Positions 1 to 5,909 are shown, counted from the first letter of the stretch. The stretch is 8,284 nucleotides of DNA from Actinomycetota bacterium (GCA_016178435.1 JACOTK010000171.1:1-8284), one strand, 5' to 3'. A program made the numbers and translations. Notes: generated from the letters alone by a model not told the origin.

Positions 1-318
1 CCACAGGCCGTCTTTGAGCCATCCTTCCTGGATGTCGTCGGACCCCTCGAGATTCTCGGGCGCATGCTCGCCAATCTTGAACGCGCCGCCCTGATGGCCA
101 ATGACCTCGAGATGGTGGAATGGATCCTTGGGTTGGCACTGGTCATGCCCTCTGCCGACTTCGGCGTCTACCGGCGACGGGCCAAGGTGTTGGCGGGCCT
201 CGGCCGGGTGGCGGACGCAGCGGCGCTCTGGGAAAGACTCGCCGGCGAGGCCCGCGACGACGATGTCATCGCCCATGCGGCGCAGGCGGCGCGTGACCTG
301 CGAGCGAGCCTGAACTAG
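1..318 (+). CDS. SirB1-type transglutaminase-like protein, C-terminal fragment (5' end outside window)
   Basis: The reading frame is open from the first base and ends at TAG 316-318, giving about 105 C-terminal residues. The fragment is helical and TPR-like. An 'EILGRMLANLERAAL' segment near residues 18-32 is followed by an 'ALVMPSADFGVYRRRAKVL' stretch and a second helical pair ending near '...LWERLAGEA'. This arrangement (R-M-L-x-N-L, then a 'P...RRRA.VLAGLGR..DA' unit) resembles the tail of SirB1 family proteins, which carry an N-terminal transglutaminase-like fold followed by TPR-like repeats. The catalytic Cys-His-Asp region would lie upstream, so activity cannot be judged, and the molecular role of the family is poorly defined. 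A generic TPR protein is the main alternative. The gene ends 52 bases before pyruvate kinase, which appears to have its own promoter. Confidence 0.55.
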   Translation, partial: PQAVFEPSFLDVVGPLEILGRMLANLERAALMANDLEMVEWILGLALVMPSADFGVYRRRAKVLAGLGRVADAAALWERLAGEARDDDVIAHAAQAARDLRASLN

Positions 319-358
319 CGATCGTGAGAAGGTGGCGAAGGAGGCCCTGATCACTCGG

Positions 359-364
359 TAGCCT
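359..364 (+). promoter_or_regulatory. Putative -10 box (TAGCCT) of a leaderless pyruvate kinase transcript
   Basis: TAGCCT matches the actinobacterial -10 pattern TANNNT and is preceded by CGG. It lies 6 bases before the ATG at 371, the spacing expected if transcription starts at or next to the start codon. An in-frame TAG at 359-361 means no start exists upstream of 371. A good Shine-Dalgarno sequence (GAAGGAGG, 337-344) lies 26 bases before the ATG, too far for normal use. No -35 match was seen. Prediction from sequence only. Confidence 0.4.
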
Positions 365-370
365 CAAGGG

Positions 371-1834
371 ATGACGAGACGCACCAAGGTCGTGGCAACA
401 CTGGGGCCGGCATCGAACGACGAGGCCACGATCAACGCGCTGATCGACGCGGGCCTCGATGTGGCGCGCATCGCGCTGGCCCATGGTGAGGTGGCTGACC
501 ACATCGCCTGTATCGAGCTCGTACGGCGCCTATCGAAGGAAAAGGGCCGCACGATCGGCATTCTCATCGATCTTCCCGGTCCGAAGGTCCGTGCGGTCGC
601 GTTTCCTCCCGAGGGCGTGGTGCTGGAGACGGACGCGACGGTGGTGTTCGTGCCGGCCGAAGCGGACGAATCCGGACGAACGGCCAGCTCGGCTGAGCGG
701 ATCATCGTGGAGCACGCCACGCTTCTCGACGAGATCGAGGTCGGTGACGTCATCGCTCTCGGCGACGGGGCCGTCGGGCTGCGCGTCACCGAGGTCGATG
801 CGGAGTCCGCAACGGCGAACGTGGTCAACGGAGGTCGCCTGCAGGGTCGCCCCGGCGTCAACCTCCCGCCGGCGCGCTTCAGTCTGACCGCTCCCACCGC
901 TCATGACCTTGCACTTCTCGATGCGGTCCAGGGAGCGGGCGGCGGGGTTGACTTCGTCGCGCTCTCCTTCGTGACCTCGGCCCAGGACATCAAGCTGTTG
1001 CGTCAGGCGGTCGGTCCCGACGGGCCGATGCTGGTCGCGAAGATCGAGACCACCGCTGCGGTCGACGACCTCGAGGCGATCATTGCCTGTTCGGATGCCG
1101 TCATGGTCGCCCGGGGCGACCTCGGCGTGCGCTTTCCCCCCGAGGACGTGCCGCATCTCCAGAAGCGCATCATCCGCCAATGTGTTGCGTTCGGTCGCCC
1201 GGTCATCACCGCAACACAGATGCTCGAGTCGATGATCCAGGCTCCGGTGCCAACCCGTGCGGAGGTCTCCGATGTCGCCAATGCGGTCTTCGACGGCACG
1301 GATGCCGTGATGCTCTCCGCCGAGACGGCAATCGGTCATCATCCCGTGGCTGCAGTGGCCACGATGGCCAGGGTTGCCGAGCGAGCCGAGCGGGAGGCCA
1401 ATTATGTGCAGTGGGGCGGTCGCCTGGGTCGTCAACAGAACACCCTCATGGCCGATGCGACCTCGAATGTGCGGATGACCGCCGCCATGACCGCCGCCGC
1501 ATGGAGGGCTGCGCTCGATGTTGATGCCGCCGTCATCATTTGTTGTACCCGCACGGGCAGCACCGCTCGTTCTGTTGCGCGCTTTCGCCCGACGGCGCCG
1601 ATCGTCGCCATGAGTCCCTCGCCTCGCACTGCCGGGCAGCTCAGCCTGACGTGGGGTGTCGACGCATTTTCGTGCAACGAATACGCCAACGTCGACGAGA
1701 TCGTCTGGTACGCGGTCGAAGAGGTGTTCCAGATGGGAATCGTGACCAAAGGCGACATCGTGGCGGTGCTCGCGGGTTCCCCCGACGACCCCGAACCGGT
1801 CACCGACGTCCTCCGGCTGGTCAGGGTGAGGTGA
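371..1834 (+). CDS. pyk: Pyruvate kinase, K+-independent-type signature with altered N-terminal motif
   Basis: Pyruvate kinase (487 aa, normal length) transfers phosphate from phosphoenolpyruvate to ADP as the last step of glycolysis, in the cytosol. The TIM barrel begins with 'KVVATLGPAS' (residues 6-15). The B domain spans roughly residues 75-165 and ends in 'GVNLPP'. The catalytic and metal-binding residues are present: K224 and E226 in 'VAKIET', D250 in 'MVARGDLGV', T282 in 'TATQMLESM', and the 'PTRAEVSDVANAVFDGTDAVMLSAET' block. The C-terminal allosteric-type domain (about 350-487) is complete. Two deviations stand out. The usual 'R-L-N-F-S-H-G' reads R33-I-A-L-A-H-G, losing the Asn and Ser that ligand K+. 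The usual 'D-T-K-G-P-E-I-R' reads D67-L-P-G-P-K72-V-R; the Glu-to-Lys change marks K+-independent enzymes. ATG 371 is the first possible start after an in-frame TAG. The stop overlaps the next gene. Confidence 0.93.
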   Translation: MTRRTKVVATLGPASNDEATINALIDAGLDVARIALAHGEVADHIACIELVRRLSKEKGRTIGILIDLPGPKVRAVAFPPEGVVLETDATVVFVPAEADESGRTASSAERIIVEHATLLDEIEVGDVIALGDGAVGLRVTEVDAESATANVVNGGRLQGRPGVNLPPARFSLTAPTAHDLALLDAVQGAGGGVDFVALSFVTSAQDIKLLRQAVGPDGPMLVAKIETTAAVDDLEAIIACSDAVMVARGDLGVRFPPEDVPHLQKRIIRQCVAFGRPVITATQMLESMIQAPVPTRAEVSDVANAVFDGTDAVMLSAETAIGHHPVAAVATMARVAERAEREANYVQWGGRLGRQQNTLMADATSNVRMTAAMTAAAWRAALDVDAAVIICCTRTGSTARSVARFRPTAPIVAMSPSPRTAGQLSLTWGVDAFSCNEYANVDEIVWYAVEEVFQMGIVTKGDIVAVLAGSPDDPEPVTDVLRLVRVR

Positions 1835-2628
1835 CGAGCCACACGACCGGGATCGGCCTGTCGGTGACGACCTCACATGCAGATCAACCCGACCCGCTGA
1901 TCGTTCTCGTCCACGGCGCCCTCGATCGAGCCGGCAGCTTCGCCCGATCGGTCCGCCATCTGGGTGGGTTGCCGGTGCTGCGGTACGACCGGCGTGGCTA
2001 CGGGCGTTCGTCGTGTGACGATCCGGTCGGCCTGCAGGATCATGTGGGCGACCTGCTGGCCCTCATCGGCGACCGCATCGCCGTGGTGGTCGGTCACAGC
2101 TTCGGCGGAGTCATCGGCCTGAGCGCAGCGCGGTGGAGCCCGAGCCGGATCATGGCGGTGGGCGCCTTCGAGGCGCCGATGATGTGGCGGCCATGGTGGC
2201 CGACGGCCACACCGGGAAACTCGGCGGTGGCCGCGGCCCGACAGGGAGCCGGCTCGGCGGCCGCCGGCGAGACCTTCATGATCAGCCTCATCGGCGAGGA
2301 ACGGTGGCTGGCGCTACCGGGCAAGGTGAGGGCGGCCCGACGCGATGAGGGGGTGGCGCTCGTCGCCGAGCTCTCCTCCATCGACCCGAACGATCCGCCG
2401 TACGATCCGGCGGGGTTGCGGCTTCCGATTCTGGCCGGCCACGGCACCCTGTCGAAGCCCTATCTGATCAGAGCCGCCCGAACGCTGGCCGACGAGGCGC
2501 CACTGGGCGAGTGCATGGTGTTCGAGGATGCCGACCACGGAGCCCACCTGAGTCACCCACGGCAATTTGCCCAGTTCGTGCTCCGGGCCCGCGAGATGGG
2601 CCTCGCTCATGCCCGCTCATCGATCTGA
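1831..2628 (+). CDS. Alpha/beta-fold hydrolase, substrate unknown
   Basis: This is a 265-residue alpha/beta hydrolase of the small single-domain type. Visible motifs, in order, are the oxyanion-hole segment 'VLVHGALDRAG', the 'YDRRGYGRS' loop, the nucleophile elbow 'GHSFGG' with S90, and 'EDADHGAHLSHP' with the likely catalytic His at H239. After strand 7 the usual Asp is not obvious ('LAGHGTLSKPYL'). E114 in 'AFEAP', after strand 6, is a possible acid, as in haloalkane dehalogenases and related esterases. There is no signal peptide, so it is probably cytosolic. The chosen GTG at 1831 overlaps the pyruvate kinase stop (GTGA) and has a weak AGGG 4 bases upstream, suggesting translational coupling. 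GTG 1864 is the alternative and would remove 11 residues. The frame also stays open upstream inside pyk, but that part is not hydrolase-like. Substrate cannot be inferred; the link to pyruvate kinase is positional only. Confidence 0.85.
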   Translation: MTSHTTGIGLSVTTSHADQPDPLIVLVHGALDRAGSFARSVRHLGGLPVLRYDRRGYGRSSCDDPVGLQDHVGDLLALIGDRIAVVVGHSFGGVIGLSAARWSPSRIMAVGAFEAPMMWRPWWPTATPGNSAVAAARQGAGSAAAGETFMISLIGEERWLALPGKVRAARRDEGVALVAELSSIDPNDPPYDPAGLRLPILAGHGTLSKPYLIRAARTLADEAPLGECMVFEDADHGAHLSHPRQFAQFVLRAREMGLAHARSSI

Positions 2629-2656
2629 TCGCCTCGATCCTCGCCGGATCGATCAG
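2625..2656. terminator. Hairpin between convergent genes, possible bidirectional terminator (no T-tract)
   Basis: CTGATCG (2625-2631) pairs perfectly with CGATCAG (2650-2656), and the stem can continue as ATCC (2637-2640) with GGAT (2646-2649) after a 5-base bulge, around a TCGCC loop. It covers the stop codons of both convergent genes (2626-2628 on plus, 2653-2655 on minus). Neither side is followed by a T-run, so it is not a classical intrinsic terminator; U-less hairpins are often proposed for GC-rich actinobacteria. Confidence 0.35.
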
Positions 2657-2973
2657 AGGGCTTTGGGCGGTGGGCCTCCGACGACCGCGCCGAGGCCCAT
2701 GGGGTTCGGAATCCCGTTGTCGAGGCTTGCGCACCCGGGCACCTGGACATCCCAGGAGAAGACCTTGCACGAACAGGTCTGTTGGCAGGTTTGCAGGTCA
2801 CCGCGCTCGCCCCACAGCAGCGCCCCGAGCCCGAGGAGGATGCCGAAGAAGATCACCCGGGAGACCATCTTCCTGACCAGGTACCAGCCTGCGATGGCAG
2901 CGATGAGCAGGACGGCGATGAGCACCATGATGCCGGTCCGCAGCGTTTCGGGGTCAAGAGTCTCGGGAAGCAC
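2653..2973 (-). CDS. Small two-helix membrane protein with C-terminal cysteine cluster, function unknown
   Basis: I do not recognise this family. From the GTG at 2973 the product has 106 residues. It shows a first hydrophobic helix at about residues 14-33 ('GIMVLIAVLLIAAIAGWYLV'), a short basic loop (R34, K35, R39) and a second helix at about 40-54 ('VIFFGILLGLGALLW'). A hydrophilic tail follows with Cys at 63, 67, 69 and 81 in the pattern C-x3-C-x-C-x11-C, ending in a Gly/Pro-rich stretch. By the positive-inside rule the loop is cytosolic and the cysteine tail is extracytoplasmic, where it could form disulfides or bind metal. A TTG at 3030 would add 19 residues without hydrophobic content. 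GTG 2973 is preferred because a TANNNT box lies just before it. The plus-strand frames here lack coherent protein features, whereas this frame has clear transmembrane organisation. Confidence 0.68.
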   Translation of the reverse strand: MLPETLDPETLRTGIMVLIAVLLIAAIAGWYLVRKMVSRVIFFGILLGLGALLWGERGDLQTCQQTCSCKVFSWDVQVPGCASLDNGIPNPMGLGAVVGGPPPKAL

Positions 2974-2980
2974 GTGCGTC

Positions 2981-2986
2981 AGCGTA
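2981..2986 (-). promoter_or_regulatory. Putative -10 box (TACGCT) for the minus-strand membrane protein
   Basis: Read on the minus strand, CGG-TACGCT matches TANNNT and is followed by 7 bases before the GTG at 2973, consistent with a leaderless transcript. No -35 match was seen. It faces the plus-strand promoter box at 3062, forming a divergent promoter region. Confidence 0.3.
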
Positions 2987-3016
2987 CCGTTGCACCGGTC
3001 TACGGGACTGTCATCC

Positions 3017-3049
3017 CGACGAATCGTCAACGAATCGAGATGTTCGTCG
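3017..3049. promoter_or_regulatory. Possible operator: dyads and 11-bp-phased direct repeat in divergent intergenic region
   Basis: Between the two divergent genes lies ACGAATCG at 3019-3026, repeated at 3030-3037, one helical turn (11 bases) apart. Around it are an 11-base palindrome GACGA-A-TCGTC (3018-3028) and a wider inverted repeat CGACGAA (3017-3023) with TTCGTCG (3043-3049). Such clustering fits a regulator-binding site controlling one or both genes. No regulator is encoded in the window. Confidence 0.3.
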
Positions 3050-3061
3050 AGCGGTGTTGGG

Positions 3062-3067
3062 TAGGGT
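3062..3067 (+). promoter_or_regulatory. Putative -10 box (TAGGGT) heading the DUF3151-mobA-rhodanese-rnd unit
   Basis: GGG-TAGGGT matches TANNNT and lies 6 bases before the ATG at 3074, the same arrangement as before pyk. The overlapping AGGG (3063-3066) could instead serve as a weak Shine-Dalgarno sequence, so leaderless initiation is an inference. No -35 match was seen. Confidence 0.4.
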
Positions 3068-3073
3068 GAGCCG

Positions 3074-3514
3074 ATGTCCGATACCCATGCAGTTCGTTTG
3101 ACCTCCGGGTTGCCCGAGACCGTCCTCGAAGCCGAGCCCGCCGAGGTCCTGGAGGGCCTGCGGGCGGCGTTGTCTGTGGCGGACGAGCATGCTCGGCGCG
3201 ATGCGGTGGCGGCCGTTGTCGCCGACCACCCGAGCTTTCTCGATGCATGGGCGCAGCTGGGTCTGTTGGCCCGCGACGACGTCGAGGCCTATGCCTGCTT
3301 TCGTGTCGCCTACCACCGAGGCCTCGATCATCTGCGCAAGGCCGGTTGGCGGGGTTCGGGTTACGTCCGGTGGCATCATGAGGCGAACCGGGGTTTCCTG
3401 CGTGCGCTTCAGGGTCTGCAGCGTCAGGCAGCGATCATCGGCGAGACGGATGAGGCCGAGCGCTGTGCGATCTTCCTCGGTCAACTCGACCCGACGCTCA
3501 CGGCCGGGGAGTGA
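3074..3514 (+). CDS. DUF3151 family protein
   Basis: A 146-residue soluble protein that matches DUF3151, a family conserved across Actinomycetota with no assigned biochemical function. Diagnostic segments are 'FLDAWAQLGLLA' (about 55-66), 'EAYACFRVAYHRGLDHLRKAG' region (about 71-91) with the conserved Y-H-R-G-L-D core, 'HEANRGFLRAL' (about 102-112) and the closing 'IGETDEAERC' (about 122-131). It is predicted to be all-helical, with no signal peptide or membrane helix. The length is typical. ATG 3074 gives the usual start and has a good upstream promoter box. The gene is followed in the same frame, after a single TGA, by a MobA-like coding region. The family is often annotated hypothetical; nothing in the sequence reveals a catalytic site. 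Confidence 0.9.
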   Translation: MSDTHAVRLTSGLPETVLEAEPAEVLEGLRAALSVADEHARRDAVAAVVADHPSFLDAWAQLGLLARDDVEAYACFRVAYHRGLDHLRKAGWRGSGYVRWHHEANRGFLRALQGLQRQAAIIGETDEAERCAIFLGQLDPTLTAGE

Positions 3515-3517
3515 GTC

Positions 3518-4117
3518 ATCCGACCTGGGGACGCCCCACTCTGGGGCGCGGTACTGGCCGGCGGTGCGAGCAACCGGATGGGCGCCGACAAGGCCTTGGT
3601 CGAGATCGAGGGCACGCCCTTGTTGGTCGTTGCCCATCAGGCACTCGTGGGAGCGGGGGCATCCCGGCGAATCGTGATCGGCGGAGATGAGGCCTCCTAT
3701 CGGAGCGTCATCCCCGGCCTCGTGACGGTGCCCGACGAGTACCCCGGCGAAGGCCCACTCGGAGGGATCATCACCGCCCTGCGCCACGTGTCGCAGGAAC
3801 AGGCGCTGCAGGCGGACGCCAGGGTGGTGATCCTGGCCTGCGATCTCCCGGGCGTGTGCGCATCGAGCGTGGCAGCCGTCCTCGGCGTCATGGACTCCCA
3901 CCCGAGGGCCCAGGTGTGCGTGGCGGCGCAGCGGGGTCGCCTGGAGCCTCTTCACGCCGTTTGGCGCCGGTCTGCTCTGCCACAGGTCGAGGCGGCCTTT
4001 GGCGCCGGCGAACGTGCGGTGCATGCGGTGATCGAGAGTATCGAGGCGGTGGTGGTCGAGGGCCTCGATGAGGCATGGTTGCGCAACGTGAACAGCCCCG
4101 ACGATCTTGCGCGATGA
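3518..4117 (+). CDS. mobA: MobA-like molybdenum cofactor guanylyltransferase; start codon unresolved
   Basis: MobA attaches GMP to molybdopterin to make the dinucleotide form of the molybdenum cofactor, in the cytosol. The nucleotide-binding loop 'LAGGASNRMGADKAL' is followed by 'GPLGGI', the metal-binding Asp in 'LACDLPG', and the family-typical ending 'NVNSPDDLAR'. The loop begins upstream of the first ATG (3578), so the 179-residue product from that ATG would lack the first strand and part of the loop and should be inactive. Between the preceding TGA (3512-3514) and the loop there is no in-frame ATG, GTG or TTG; only ATC 3518 and CTG 3554 occur. ATC 3518 is placed here because GGGGAG (3506-3511) sits 6 bases upstream and it gives 199 residues, close to E. 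coli MobA (194). Other explanations are a one-base indel after GTG 3511 or TGA readthrough. The stop overlaps an ATG at 4114. Confidence 0.78.
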   Translation: MRPGDAPLWGAVLAGGASNRMGADKALVEIEGTPLLVVAHQALVGAGASRRIVIGGDEASYRSVIPGLVTVPDEYPGEGPLGGIITALRHVSQEQALQADARVVILACDLPGVCASSVAAVLGVMDSHPRAQVCVAAQRGRLEPLHAVWRRSALPQVEAAFGAGERAVHAVIESIEAVVVEGLDEAWLRNVNSPDDLAR

Positions 4118-4194
4118 GCCGACGGCCGCGGCACGAAGTTCGCCTGCGGAGTGCTGTGGCGGGCATTTCGGGTCGGGACAGGCCAGACTGTGGC

Positions 4195-4527
4195 ATGGAC
4201 AGCAATCGGATCCCGGAGGTCTCCGTCGACGAGTTGGCGGCGCTCATCGAGAAGGGCATCGTGCTCATCGATGTGCGTTCGCCCGAGGAGTACGCCGAGG
4301 GTCACGTGCCGGGAGCGAGGTTGTTGCCCCTGGACCAGGTCGGCGAACGCGCCGGCGAGGTGCCCGACGACCGCGACGTGTACCTGATCTGTCGGTCCGG
4401 AGGACGGAGTGCCAGGGCTCTCGGCATCCTGAGCGCGCATGGCCGACGCGGTGTCAACGTTGCCGGCGGCACACTGGGTTGGATCGATGCCGGCCACGCC
4501 GTGGTTGAGGGAAGCAACGAAGGCTGA
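4195..4527 (+). CDS. Single-domain rhodanese (sulfurtransferase)
   Basis: A 110-residue rhodanese-fold protein of the GlpE/PspE size class. 'IDVRSPEEYAEGHVPGA' (residues 25-41) is the standard N-terminal signature. The active-site loop is 'CRSGGRS' with the persulfide-forming Cys at C66. 'NVAGGTLGW' (about 88-96) is the usual C-terminal motif. It would move sulfane sulfur between small molecules or proteins in the cytosol. ATG 4195 gives a normal domain start. An in-frame ATG at 4114 overlaps the mobA stop (ATGA) and would add 27 arginine-rich residues with no recognisable content; it is less likely but could give translational coupling. The position after mobA suggests a role in sulfur supply for Moco or molybdoenzymes, but this is inference, since stand-alone rhodaneses serve many pathways. 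Confidence 0.88.
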   Translation: MDSNRIPEVSVDELAALIEKGIVLIDVRSPEEYAEGHVPGARLLPLDQVGERAGEVPDDRDVYLICRSGGRSARALGILSAHGRRGVNVAGGTLGWIDAGHAVVEGSNEG

Positions 4528-4534
4528 GTGGGCG

Positions 4535-5791
4535 TTGGCTCCTGAACGCGACGAGGAGGGCCGACTGAAGACCCATCGTCTCATCGATGACGACGCGGAC
4601 TTTGTCGAGGTGATCGAGGAGCTCTCGGGCGAGCCCGCCTACGCCGTGGACACCGAGTTTCATCGGGAGCGCACCTACTATCCGAAGGTGGCGCTGGTGC
4701 AGCTCGCCTGGCCGGGCGGGTGTGTGCTCATTGATCCTCTTGCCGTCGATCTGCTCCCCTTCGAACGTGTGCTGAGGGGGCCGGGCCTGGCGGTCATGCA
4801 TGCCGCCGCCCAGGATCTGTTGGTGCTGCAGCGCGCTTGCGGCACGGTTCCCGCCGCATTGTTCGACACCCAGATCGCTGCCGGGTTCGTCGGATTCTCC
4901 ACGCCCTCGTTGGCGACACTGGCATTGCAGATCCTGGGTGTCGACCTGTCGAAGGCCAATCGGCTGACCGACTGGTTGCGCAGGCCGCTTGATGTCGACC
5001 AGCAGCTGTACGCAGCCTCGGACGTCCACCATCTCCTGACATTGGCCTCGATCCTCAAGGACGAGCTGTCCGATGCCGGTCGGTTGACATGGGCCGAGGA
5101 GGAGTGCGAGTTGCTCCGCTCCCGCTCCTGGCATCCGACCGACCCAGAGTTGGCATGGATGCGCATCAAGGAATGCCGCCAACTTCGGGGATCGGCGAGG
5201 GCCGTGGCCCAGGCCGTGGCAGCCTGGCGCGAGCGGCGTGCGGCGCAGCTCGACGTTCCCGTCCGCTTCGTTCTGGCGGACATGGCGATCAGCGGCATCG
5301 CCCATCGATCACCCAGGACACTCGATCAGCTCGCTGCGATCCGGGGCATCGACCAACGGGTGGCGAGGGGCGAGGAGGGCGAACTCATCCTGCAGGTGGT
5401 CAGGGCCGGGCTGCGCAACAAGGACGAAGTTCTGCGGCCGCAGCGGATCGATGACATCGACCGGGACATGAATGCGGCCGTGGGGCTTGTCTCGGCGTGG
5501 TTGGCCCAGATGAGCAAAACGCTGCGCATCGAGGCATCGCAGTTGGCGACCCGAGCCGATGTCGGGGCATTTCTCAACGAGGATGCAGACGCACGGCTGG
5601 CACATGGATGGCGGGCCGGGCTCCTCGGCGAGCCCATACGTCAACTCCTGAGCGGCAACTACGCGTTGGCCTTCGACGGCAAGGGTGGCCTGGCACTCGA
5701 ACAGCGGTCGGGTTTGCCCGTCACCTTCGATCTTCCCACGCCGTCGATGGTCTGGGATCAGCCGAAACGTACCGGGGACGAGCCGGAGTGA
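4535..5791 (+). CDS. rnd: Ribonuclease D (DEDD 3'-5' exoribonuclease with HRDC domain)
   Basis: RNase D trims RNA 3' ends, classically tRNA precursors, using two metal ions. The DEDDy exonuclease residues are all present, numbered from TTG 4535: D39 and E41 in 'VDTEFHRERTYYP', D94 in 'HAAAQDLLVLQ', and Y159/D163 in 'YAASDVHHLL'. An HRDC nucleic-acid-binding domain follows at about 205-290, including 'RTLDQLAAIRGID'. A further helical C-terminal region, perhaps a second degenerate HRDC, extends to residue 418. This is somewhat longer than the E. coli enzyme (375 aa), as is common in actinobacteria. The start is uncertain. TTG 4535 lies 7 bases after the rhodanese stop with GAAGG at 4519-4523. 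In-frame ATGs at 4487 and 4439 would overlap the rhodanese gene by 41 and 89 bases and add residues unlike the family. Confidence 0.92.
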   Translation: MAPERDEEGRLKTHRLIDDDADFVEVIEELSGEPAYAVDTEFHRERTYYPKVALVQLAWPGGCVLIDPLAVDLLPFERVLRGPGLAVMHAAAQDLLVLQRACGTVPAALFDTQIAAGFVGFSTPSLATLALQILGVDLSKANRLTDWLRRPLDVDQQLYAASDVHHLLTLASILKDELSDAGRLTWAEEECELLRSRSWHPTDPELAWMRIKECRQLRGSARAVAQAVAAWRERRAAQLDVPVRFVLADMAISGIAHRSPRTLDQLAAIRGIDQRVARGEEGELILQVVRAGLRNKDEVLRPQRIDDIDRDMNAAVGLVSAWLAQMSKTLRIEASQLATRADVGAFLNEDADARLAHGWRAGLLGEPIRQLLSGNYALAFDGKGGLALEQRSGLPVTFDLPTPSMVWDQPKRTGDEPE

Positions 5792-5909
5792 GGCCGCTGC
5801 GCCTGGTGACATCTTTCCGAAAGCATGGATGGAGGCAGCCGAGCCGATAAGATGAGAACCGTATTGTCAGTTGCGCTATCTTCAGCCTTTTCAAGCCGGG
5901 AGAGCCCAC
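5792..5909 (+). promoter_or_regulatory. Intergenic region with candidate promoter boxes before the typA unit
   Basis: This 118-base gap is less GC-rich than its surroundings. It contains TAAGAT (5848-5853) and TATCTT (5877-5882), both matching TANNNT, and a TTGTCA (5864-5869) that resembles a -35 element but has no -10 at standard spacing. Promoter activity for the small gene and typA is likely from position, but the exact box is uncertain. No convincing terminator for rnd is visible. Confidence 0.3.

Noticed and set aside
341..365. GAGGC/GCCTC pairing before pyk that would include the distant Shine-Dalgarno sequence
   Set aside because: Only 5 bp with a 15-base loop; the TANNNT box at 359 explains the region better.
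530..1876. Long antisense open frame over pyruvate kinase
   Set aside because: Same composition artefact; the plus strand has a complete pyruvate kinase with conserved motifs.
2567..3064. Plus-strand open frames opposite the small membrane protein
   Set aside because: Low-complexity Arg/Pro/Ser-rich translations without structure; the minus frame gives two transmembrane helices and a better start.
3011..4024. Minus-strand open frame of 337 codons over DUF3151 and mobA
   Set aside because: Antisense to two recognised families, with no recognisable motif.
4454..5305. Minus-strand open frame of 283 codons over ribonuclease D
   Set aside because: Antisense of a complete DEDD exonuclease domain; composition typical of a shadow frame.
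5820..5831. CTTT/AAAG mini-inverted repeat after rnd as a terminator
   Set aside because: Only 4-5 bp with almost no loop and no T-run; not supportable.
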